From the NCBI GenBank assembly GCA_044375415.1, contig JBILMS010000040.1, positions 1 through 29,930 on the forward strand: a stretch of DNA of 29,930 bases, read 5' to 3'. Position numbers and translations under genes: made by a program. Under the pieces are notes generated by a model. That model worked only from the letters and a program-made list of their open reading frames with translations. It had not been told where the DNA came from and ran no database searches. This document shows, one piece after another, positions 25,501 through 29,930 of the stretch (its first letter is position 1; each line of letters begins with the position of its first letter). The DNA is from JAWXBG01 sp044375415. Lineage in GTDB: Bacteria; Bacteroidota; Bacteroidia; Flavobacteriales_D; Sanyastnellaceae.

Positions 25501-27056
25501 TTGTTTTCCAAAAATGCCTGTGTTTTTTCGCGAACTATGCAATAATGTGTATTCAAATCATAACTCACAAAGCCTTTGTTGGCCAGGTCAATTAATACAT
25601 TGTGCCATTGTTGTTCGCTATGACGGTGAAAGGCAGCTAGCTCTTGAGCATAAAAAGTATTGGATCCGGATTTCTTTACGAACTCTTGAATTTCATACAA
25701 AGGGTGCTTAAAGCTGATCCCCATCATGGCATCAAATCGCTTTTTCTTATAGTATGTATTTGACTCAAATGCTCCATAGTGTTGTGTTGATCCAAGAAGA
25801 GCACCCATTTCTATTTTCGGGTCGTCTATTTGCCAATAAAGCGCCTCGAAGTACATATCCATGTTGTGATACGTGTTCTGAAAAGGTGCTTTAGAAATTC
25901 CTTCTTCAGATCGAAGTAATATCAGCGTTCGTGTTGCTTTTTCGAATTTGAGATTTAAATCGGGGTGAATGATGCTGTCACTTTCAAAATAAAAAGTAAC
26001 ACTCGAATGCCCGGAGTTGATCCGATCCGGCTTAATGTCAAATTCCAAACTTCGGGCAACCATGAATTTTTCAGAATCTCTGTAAATAGTCAGAAGTGCA
26101 GGTTCTTCGACAGTTCCGCTTCCTGCGAGTTTATTGCCGGCCATGGTAAAACCGCCATCGTAATCAACGTTGTCAACGATATTTTTGATCTGTAATCGTT
26201 TGTAGTACGATTCAAATCGGGGATAGGAGGCGTTTTGCTCTGTTTTATCGGCAATAACTTTTTCTACGATCTTGCCTAAAAGCGGTTGATTGAAAAACTC
26301 ATTGTAAAAAGTCACAGAATCGATGTCGTAAGAACTGCCTTTGAGACGGATGTCGTAGTCATTGAATTTTGCGTATGTTTTTTCGGGATCAAAACCGGCG
26401 CGTTGCCATGTTATTTTCCCTTCATTTCCTCTCCACCGATCTTCAGCCAGATAATACGTTCCGCCCGTAGCATAGATCACGGAGCTATCCCCTTTAGCTA
26501 AACACTTTAAATCGAGGTAATCAAATTGAATAGAGGGTACAGAGTCAAAAACGAATTTATATCCCGGACTGCTGCTGTACCATTGTACCGTTTCACTTTG
26601 AAAGAAGCAGCGTTTTTCAAATAATCCCGCCGAACTTTCGAGCAGCTGAGGTATGTACTTCTTAAACTTTTTGTCATTTAAAGTCTTTATGAGCATGGTT
26701 TGCCAGGCAGTGAACTCAGCGGCAGGTTTGGCGGTAGAAGGGAAGGCGATGAGGGCTTTGATGTATTGCTCAAAATCAGGATATACTTTGTTTTTGTTTT
26801 TGAGCATCATGTCCAGCGTTTCGTATATCATTTCCTGCTGCTGAACATTGTAGGCAGGCTGCTCTATCCAGATGGGTGCAAATTCCTTTTCGATGAAATT
26901 TTTTCCTTCTCCCTTGCGGATATCATTAAACATGGAAGCCAGTTCTTCGACCAATTTGTTCGGTTCCCGCGTAAAACTGTCCTTTTTTTGAGCATTCACA
27001 TTCGTGCAGAAGGCGAAAAAAAAGAGTATCGGAAGAATGGTTATTCGATTCATCAT
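22578..27056 (-). CDS. Very large exported protein of unknown function (1492 residues)
   Basis: A signal peptide (residues 1-22, ITILPILFFFAFCTNVNAQ) starts at the ATG at 27056 or the next codon. I do not recognise a domain. An N-terminal helical part (about 25-150, containing PNKLVEELASMFNDIRKGEG) is followed by more than a thousand residues of short beta strands rich in Asp, Lys, Tyr and Phe, with recurring GxxxFAGNFEF- and GRGAMEFSG-like strand patterns. This suggests a long beta-solenoid or lipid-transport-like scaffold. There is no membrane helix after the signal, no T9SS tail and no lipobox, so it is probably periplasmic or outer-membrane associated. Its stop is only 4 nt from the convergent monooxygenase-like gene, with no terminator between them. 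Such giant exported proteins recur in Flavobacteriales, as far as I know without assigned function. Confidence 0.8.
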   Translation of the reverse strand: MMNRITILPILFFFAFCTNVNAQKKDSFTREPNKLVEELASMFNDIRKGEGKNFIEKEFAPIWIEQPAYNVQQQEMIYETLDMMLKNKNKVYPDFEQYIKALIAFPSTAKPAAEFTAWQTMLIKTLNDKKFKKYIPQLLESSAGLFEKRCFFQSETVQWYSSSPGYKFVFDSVPSIQFDYLDLKCLAKGDSSVIYATGGTYYLAEDRWRGNEGKITWQRAGFDPEKTYAKFNDYDIRLKGSSYDIDSVTFYNEFFNQPLLGKIVEKVIADKTEQNASYPRFESYYKRLQIKNIVDNVDYDGGFTMAGNKLAGSGTVEEPALLTIYRDSEKFMVARSLEFDIKPDRINSGHSSVTFYFESDSIIHPDLNLKFEKATRTLILLRSEEGISKAPFQNTYHNMDMYFEALYWQIDDPKIEMGALLGSTQHYGAFESNTYYKKKRFDAMMGISFKHPLYEIQEFVKKSGSNTFYAQELAAFHRHSEQQWHNVLIDLANKGFVSYDLNTHYCIVREKTQAFLENNSGMRDYDVVQFTSEVGAGHNAQLSLLNYDLMLKGVQSFSVSDSQKVVIYPKNGEVTVRKNRDFTFGGRVFAGNFEFLGNEFFFNYKDFRLDLLQVDSCRIYVDDDESQPDEYGNKEKIRIKSVLRDIAGNIRIDAPTNKGGYHTKTYPQYPIFSCTKMSYVYWDDKSIQKGVYNRDKFYYQVQPFTIDSLDNFTKKDLKFDGTLVSGGIFPDIEEPLVLMADNSLGFKRSTGASGLPAYGGKAKVTADLQLDFSGMQGGGQLDYLTSSSSSDQFWFFPDSTRGMTKSFINREQTGKIEIPKAAADTVDLAFYPILEKLEASSEKTPINFFENEATLAGTLSLTPKGMSGRGAMEFSGATLSSLEFDYTRRKILADTSAFQLASFESTGIAFKTDNVNSSIDFDKRQGFFKSNSGETKIEFPQNQYICFMDQFTWYMDRAQMDLSSTRGTTAAASDLVIDTNEEMAKSNFFSVAQGQDSLNFLAPKAKYDIKKSVIFGDKIKYIIVADSKITPDSGKVVIDKYADMRELKRAQILSNYVTQYHQIFNADLKITGRKKYYGSGDYAYKDENKKEQIIRFDDLKVDTTYQTVGAGKIKEDDMFFLSPAFEYYGEFEMKASNKFLNFKGGARILHNCEALERTFMRFEAEINPEEIFIPIDTNLRDMDMSRLGVGVMIKDDSPMEVYPAFLSSKLEGNDMPIVEPNGFLYYDKIARRYYIGSKEKIRQPKLPGNLISLGAEVCQLSCDGQMNYNVDYGIVNFKNVGSLNYKINGGELEAQSTTLIDFPFDDGALKRMTEQIEQFPNLLPVDITKTKFEKSLLEWLGTQQSDKLISELSLGGQLKKLPDELQGVLYLADVKWTWNPVDEAFQSVGPIGIGGMGKKQVFKYVTGKIEIEKRRSADVLRIYIELDSGNWYFFEYKLNVLNIMSSDKDFLTILQEVKDDKRKFEKDGKKFVYQVMPSKASKDKFVARFNDL

Positions 27057-27195
27057 GGGTTTTTCCTTGCAGACAATTAATGTGACTTAATCCGGTACGA
27101 GCAAGATTAACGTCTTATACCTTTCATTCGTTTGAATGATAGTTAAAGTTTCAAAAACATTTATCAACCCGCCAAAGCGGAATAGGGGATAAACG

Positions 27196-27228
27196 AAAAC
27201 GGCTTCCCTTTATTGGAAAGCCGTTTTT
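27196..27228 (-). terminator. Terminator of the 48-codon gene
   Basis: AAAACGGCTT pairs with its complement ending in GCCGTTTTT (27196-27205 with 27218-27228) with a small bulge and a loop of about 9 nt. It is followed by TTTT-rich sequence in both directions. It sits 20 nt downstream of the 27248 stop. Confidence 0.65.
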
Positions 27229-27247
27229 ACTATTTTGTGGTTTTGGC

Positions 27248-27394
27248 CTAAACGATGTCGTTTTGCTTTAACCAATCGCGTAAGCGAAGTCTATCATCAT
27301 CTACTAAATGTCGGAAAGCCTTTCTAAGTTCTTTCCTGAAGAGCATTGCATCAAACGTCACGTTGCCCAGCACGGTCTTATAATACTCCAGCAT
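27248..27394 (-). CDS. Small 48-residue protein, unknown function
   Basis: A 49-codon frame (ATG 27394, TAG 27248-27250) encodes a compact, charged protein starting MLEYYKTVLGNVTFD and ending with RLRLRDWLKQNDIV. It reads like a folded small helical protein: aromatic N-terminus, FRKELRKAFRHLVDDD in the middle, and a Trp near the C-terminus. Coding support comes from the context: on the minus strand TATATTTT (7/8 of TAnnTTTG), with TTG about 21 nt further upstream, precedes the ATG, and a terminator follows the stop. I believe similar small proteins occur in other Bacteroidota, but I cannot confirm that here. Function unknown; no membrane or export signal. Confidence 0.7.
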   Translation of the reverse strand: MLEYYKTVLGNVTFDAMLFRKELRKAFRHLVDDDRLRLRDWLKQNDIV

Positions 27395-27428
27395 ATTTAA
27401 AAATATAAGTTAGGTAAGTACTTGTGCG

Positions 27429-27504
27429 CAAGATCATCATGTGATTTCCGGATAGGGGATCGGAAATGGTTTTCAGAAGATCAGAAAGTAATAACACGAT
27501 CTTG
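27429..27504. other. Possible structured RNA or DNA element
   Basis: CAAGATC (27429-27435) is complementary to GATCTTG (27498-27504), enclosing an inner hairpin of ATTTCCG (27444-27450) with CGGAAAT (27461-27467) and a 10-nt loop. Together they would give a two-stem structure of about 76 nt just upstream of the 48-codon gene on the minus strand, where it could act in the 5' region. Strand and function are not determined. Confidence 0.3.
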
Positions 27505-27531
27505 AACGGAGACAAAAAAGGAAAGGTTGCA

Positions 27532-27597
27532 TTTTTTTGCGCAATCCTGCACAGCCTCGGACTTAAGTCCGAGGCTGTGCAGGGTGGTGCAAAAAAA
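27532..27597. repeat. 38-bp perfect palindrome within a 33-bp near-continuous hairpin
   Basis: Positions 27546-27583 are a perfect palindrome (half-site CCTGCACAGCCTCGGACTT, no loop). Pairing continues outward to 27532/27597 with two G-U pairs and one mismatch, ending in a seven-T/seven-A stretch. There is no T-run beyond the 3' arm on either strand, so it is not a standard terminator. A palindrome this long is uncommon and is often unstable in replication. Possible readings: a mobile palindromic repeat, a replication/recombination site, or a transcript-stabilising stem. Confidence 0.9.
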
Positions 27598-27714
27598 AGA
27601 AGCCCCCGAACGTTTCCGGGGGCATTTCCTTAAACCTTAACCAATTTAGGTATTAACCAAAACCAAAACTTCTGATGAAGTTAGATGTGTGGCATATTTC
27701 AATCTTTATGCCAC
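27591..27714 (-). ncRNA. Candidate small RNA with three hairpins ending in a terminator
   Basis: Read on the minus strand from about 27714: hairpin GTGGCATA...TATGCCAC (27714-27689), hairpin AACTTC-ATCA-GAAGTT (27682-27667), then an unpaired U/G-rich stretch (27666-27624, with repeated TTGGTT). A terminator hairpin GCCCCCG...CGGGGGC (27623-27602) follows, then a T-rich tract (27600-27591, TTCTTTTTTTT). This is the architecture of a free-standing bacterial sRNA of about 120 nt, with no open frame of its own. No clear TAnnTTTG promoter is seen upstream, which lowers confidence. I do not recognise a named RNA family. Confidence 0.5.
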
Positions 27715-27799
27715 GTTTCGAATTCTCGGGTTTATTCACATATTTTTTGATTTGCCCACTCAAAGTCCATCCTTGATACCGATTTGGCATCCTCTCCTG

Positions 27800-27807
27800 T
27801 ATTTTTG
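27800..27807 (+). promoter_or_regulatory. -7 element of the thiolase gene promoter
   Basis: TATTTTTG is a perfect TAnnTTTG match, 31 nt before the thiolase ATG. A TTTG (27783-27786) lies 13 nt upstream and a TTG (27773-27775) 24 nt upstream; neither spacing is ideal. Confidence 0.55.
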
Positions 27808-27838
27808 CGCCTTCAATTCGAATTAATCTCACACATAT

Positions 27839-29017
27839 ATGAAAGATGTAGTTATTGTATCAGCCGTTCGTACGCCACTTGGCAGTTTTGGAGGCAGTCT
27901 CTCTCAAGTCTCAGCGCCAAAGCTAGGTGCGGTTGCCATCAAAGCGGCAGTAGAACGTGCAGGTGTCAATCCTGAACAAATAGATGAAGTATTGATGGGC
28001 TGCGTGCTGCAAGCCAATCTGGGTCAAGCTCCAGCTCGTCAGGCAGCCATGTTTGCCGGTCTTCCCGCAAAAGTTCAGTGCACTACCATCAACAAAGTGT
28101 GCGCTTCAGGAATGAAGGCTATAATGCAAGGTGCTCAGAGCATTATGCTTGGAGATGCCGATATAGTTGTTGCCGGAGGTATGGAAAACATGAGTCAGGT
28201 TCCATTTTATCTCGAAACCTTGCGTTGGGGAAATAAGTATGGAAATACCGGAGTAATTGATGGTTTGGCTAAAGATGGTCTAACAGATGTGTATCATAAT
28301 TACGCCATGGGAAATGCGGCCGATATGTGTGCCAAAGAATGCAATATCAGTAGAGAAGATCAGGATGCATTTGCAATCGAATCATACAAACGTTCGGCCG
28401 AAGCCTGGAAATCGGGCAAATTTCAAGCTGAAGTAGTTCCTGTTGAAATACCTCAGAAAAAAGGTGATCCTATATTATTTGCTGAAGACGAAGAATACAA
28501 AAACGTTCGTTTCGACAAAATTCCGGAATTGAAACCGGCATTTAGCAAAGACGGTACAGTAACGGCGGCAAATGCATCCACTATGAATGATGGTGCTGCC
28601 GCCGTAGTATTAATGTCTGCGGAAAAAGCAAAAGAATTAGGACTTACTCCGATTGCAAAAATTCGCGGATATGCCGATGCCGAGCAAGCCCCGGAATGGT
28701 TTACAACCACGCCTTCTTTGGCAGTTCCAAAGGCCATTGCCAAAGCCGGGTTGCAGATGTCGGATATCGAATACGCAGAATTGAATGAGGCTTTTTCTGT
28801 AGTTGGAATTGTCAACATGCAAAAAATGGGTCTCAATCCGGCCAAAGTGAATGTAAACGGTGGAGCTGTATCACTCGGACATCCGCTTGGATGCAGTGGA
28901 GCCCGCATAGTAGTTTCGTTGATTCATGTGTTGGCACAGAACAATGCTAAAATTGGAGCGGCCGGAATTTGCAATGGTGGTGGAGGAGCTTCGGCCATGG
29001 TAATTGAAAAAATATAA
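27839..29017 (+). CDS. Acetyl-CoA C-acyltransferase (thiolase)
   Basis: This 392-residue cytosolic thiolase condenses or cleaves acyl-CoA, typically acetyl-CoA + acetyl-CoA to acetoacetyl-CoA, in fatty-acid, ketone or polyhydroxyalkanoate metabolism. The three catalytic residues are in place: Cys88 (NKVCASGMKA), His348 (GGAVSLGHPLGCSGAR) and Cys378 (CNGGGGASAM). The NEAFSVV motif and a length of 392 match biosynthetic-type thiolases. The ATG at 27839 directly yields MKDVVIVSAVRTPLGSF, so the start is certain. Its final 14 nt overlap the start of the NlpC/P60 peptidase gene, suggesting one transcript. Distinguishing biosynthetic from degradative specificity needs more than sequence inspection. 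Confidence 0.95.
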   Translation: MKDVVIVSAVRTPLGSFGGSLSQVSAPKLGAVAIKAAVERAGVNPEQIDEVLMGCVLQANLGQAPARQAAMFAGLPAKVQCTTINKVCASGMKAIMQGAQSIMLGDADIVVAGGMENMSQVPFYLETLRWGNKYGNTGVIDGLAKDGLTDVYHNYAMGNAADMCAKECNISREDQDAFAIESYKRSAEAWKSGKFQAEVVPVEIPQKKGDPILFAEDEEYKNVRFDKIPELKPAFSKDGTVTAANASTMNDGAAAVVLMSAEKAKELGLTPIAKIRGYADAEQAPEWFTTTPSLAVPKAIAKAGLQMSDIEYAELNEAFSVVGIVNMQKMGLNPAKVNVNGGAVSLGHPLGCSGARIVVSLIHVLAQNNAKIGAAGICNGGGGASAMVIEKI

Positions 29018-29792
29018 GTTGAATAGTTTAGTAACAGCAACAACCGAACTTGCCGCAGTTCCTATGCGGAAGGAGCCCTCTGATCGATCAGAAATGATTA
29101 ATCAGGTGCTCTTTGGTGAAACTATGTACATCCTCGATGAAAACGAGAAATGGTACATGGTTCAATTGCACCACGATGGATATGAGGGTTGGGTTGATAA
29201 AAAGCAACTTATAACCATAGACGGACCGGTTCCGGACAACAGAGTTATAGCAACCACTTCATTTTTTGCTGCACTCGATGCCATGCAAATGGTTCGTTTT
29301 CTGCCTGCCGGATCTTTATTGTGGAATATCTCCGGTAAAAATTTCAGTGTAGGGGATAAGAAGTTTGTTCTTACCGATGAAGGAGCTGTACAAAATCAAA
29401 TACTACCGGAAACCCTGGCATCGCTCATGTTTGTAGGCACTCCTTACTTGTGGGGAGGAAGAACATTTATGGGAATGGATTGCAGTGGTTTTACTCAAAT
29501 AGCCTGCAGACTATGCGGTAAATGGATTCCTCGAGATGCATCACAACAAGCTGAAAAGGGAGAATTAGTTCCATTTTTAGATGATGCCAAAACGGGAGAT
29601 CTCGCTTTTTTCGATAACGCAGAGGGTAAAATTACCCATGTTGGAATGATACTTTCTTCCGAAGAAAAAAACGTTAAAACGATCGTTCACAGTAGTGGTC
29701 AAGTGCGGATGGACATGATCGATCACGAAGGCATTTACAACGTCGAAACCAAGAGCTATTCTCATAAGCTCAGACTTATCAAGAGGTTTTAG
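29004..29792 (+). CDS. NlpC/P60 (C40) peptidase with N-terminal SH3-like domain
   Basis: This is a 262-residue protein. A bacterial SH3-like domain at about 8-72 (VPMRKEPSDRSEMINQVLFG, GYEGWVDKKQL) precedes an NlpC/P60 domain at about 140-262. The catalytic triad is Cys160 in GMDCSGFTQ, His212 in ITHVGMIL and His229 in IVHSSGQ, preceded by GTPYLWGGRT. These enzymes cut bonds in peptidoglycan peptides (typically gamma-D-Glu to diamino acid); SH3 domains guide them to the wall peptides. No signal peptide is seen, as in cytosolic recycling relatives (inference). There is no ATG before residue 21; the start is TTG 29004, overlapping the thiolase end by 14 nt, or TTG 29019, two nt after it. Translation is probably coupled to the thiolase. 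Confidence 0.9.
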   Translation: MKKYKLNSLVTATTELAAVPMRKEPSDRSEMINQVLFGETMYILDENEKWYMVQLHHDGYEGWVDKKQLITIDGPVPDNRVIATTSFFAALDAMQMVRFLPAGSLLWNISGKNFSVGDKKFVLTDEGAVQNQILPETLASLMFVGTPYLWGGRTFMGMDCSGFTQIACRLCGKWIPRDASQQAEKGELVPFLDDAKTGDLAFFDNAEGKITHVGMILSSEEKNVKTIVHSSGQVRMDMIDHEGIYNVETKSYSHKLRLIKRF

Positions 29793-29930
29793 GATTTTGA
29801 GGGAACGCAGAGGTGCTTCTGGCGCGGGCTTCATCGAATGTTGTTTAAAAGTTGATCGTCTCAATTTTATCTTTCTGAAATAAATTGTAGGCTAGCCCGT
29901 GCCTAAACTTGCAGAGGCATTTGCCGAAAT
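29793..29930. other. Right-edge region with a possible start of another gene
   Basis: TTG at 29852-29854 and TATCTTTC at 29868-29875 (7/8 of TAnnTTTG, 13-nt spacer) may be a promoter. A GTG at 29899 opens a frame MPKLAEAFAE to the window edge. Only about ten codons are visible, so it cannot be assigned. Confidence 0.25.

Larger units (their letters stand above)
27057..27838. other. Intergenic region rich in RNA-like structure
   Basis: Between the 1492-residue gene and the thiolase lie a terminator (27196-27228), a 48-codon minus-strand gene (27248-27394), a possible multi-stem structure (27429-27504), a 38-bp perfect palindrome (27546-27583), a candidate minus-strand small RNA (27591-27714) and the thiolase promoter (27800-27807). 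No gene of ordinary length is present. Confidence 0.7.

Noticed and set aside
26700..27080. 126-codon plus-strand frame
   Set aside because: Antisense to the signal peptide end of the 1492-residue gene and without motifs.
27675..27776. Plus-strand 33-codon frame starting MKLDVWHIS
   Set aside because: It runs through the hairpins of the candidate sRNA and has no promoter, terminator or motif support.
28453..28908. 151-codon minus-strand frame
   Set aside because: It lies inside the thiolase gene on the opposite strand; the thiolase has all catalytic residues, so this is a shadow.
1..29930. tRNA, rRNA, CRISPR arrays, insertion sequences or prophage
   Set aside because: No cloverleaf or rRNA-like stretches, no transposase frames and no phage gene cluster could be recognised by reading.

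Overview
The window comes from a Bacteroidota chromosome, most likely class Flavobacteriia, order Flavobacteriales (a Cryomorphaceae or Crocinitomicaceae-like marine lineage is my guess, not shown). Four things point there. Several secreted proteins carry type IX secretion system (T9SS) C-terminal sorting domains, both type A and the CHU_C/gliding-associated type B. DUF3078 and DUF4920 proteins are typical of the phylum. Several genes are preceded by the Bacteroidota -7 promoter element TAnnTTTG instead of a TATAAT box. Shine-Dalgarno sequences are mostly absent.

Layout. 1-334: 5' part of a universal stress protein (minus), running off the left edge. 335-905: sparse intergenic region with a terminator and an inverted repeat. 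906-3911: secreted M36 metalloprotease. 3999-5902 (minus): DUF3078 outer-membrane protein and fabD, 2 nt apart. 6059-6472: small protein made of exact 25-residue tryptophan repeats. 6531-7198: decayed CPA1-type cation/proton antiporter. 7227-8450 (minus): M16 peptidase, divergent from a LytS-like histidine kinase (8509-9447) and its LytTR response regulator (9522-10262). 10593-11219 (minus): DUF4920 lipoprotein with a His-rich tail and two tandem terminators. 11341-14808 (minus): large T9SS type B protein with eight 79-residue repeats. 15048-16890 (minus): ECF sigma factor overlapping by 26 nt a membrane PKD protein that looks like its anti-sigma or sensor partner. 17062-18228: mnmA. 18338-20911: T9SS protein with eight CTD...DDGSC repeats. 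21038-22573: secreted cytochrome c / copper type II monooxygenase-like fusion. 22578-27056 (minus): 1492-residue exported protein of unknown function. 27057-27838: non-coding-rich region with a 48-codon gene, a 38-bp perfect palindrome and a candidate small RNA. 27839-29792: thiolase followed by an overlapping NlpC/P60 peptidase.

How the genes fit together. Housekeeping functions (fatty-acid initiation, tRNA thiolation, thiolase) are interleaved with cell-surface and secreted proteins exported through Sec and T9SS. Two regulatory pairs stand out: the LytS/LytTR two-component system, and the overlapping sigma factor/PKD membrane protein, which lies just upstream of a large T9SS-exported surface protein.

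The best candidates for undescribed biology are the 27.2-27.8 kb non-coding cluster, the sigma-factor/CHU_C-domain membrane protein pair, the 25-residue W-repeat protein, and the heme/copper secreted fusion enzyme.
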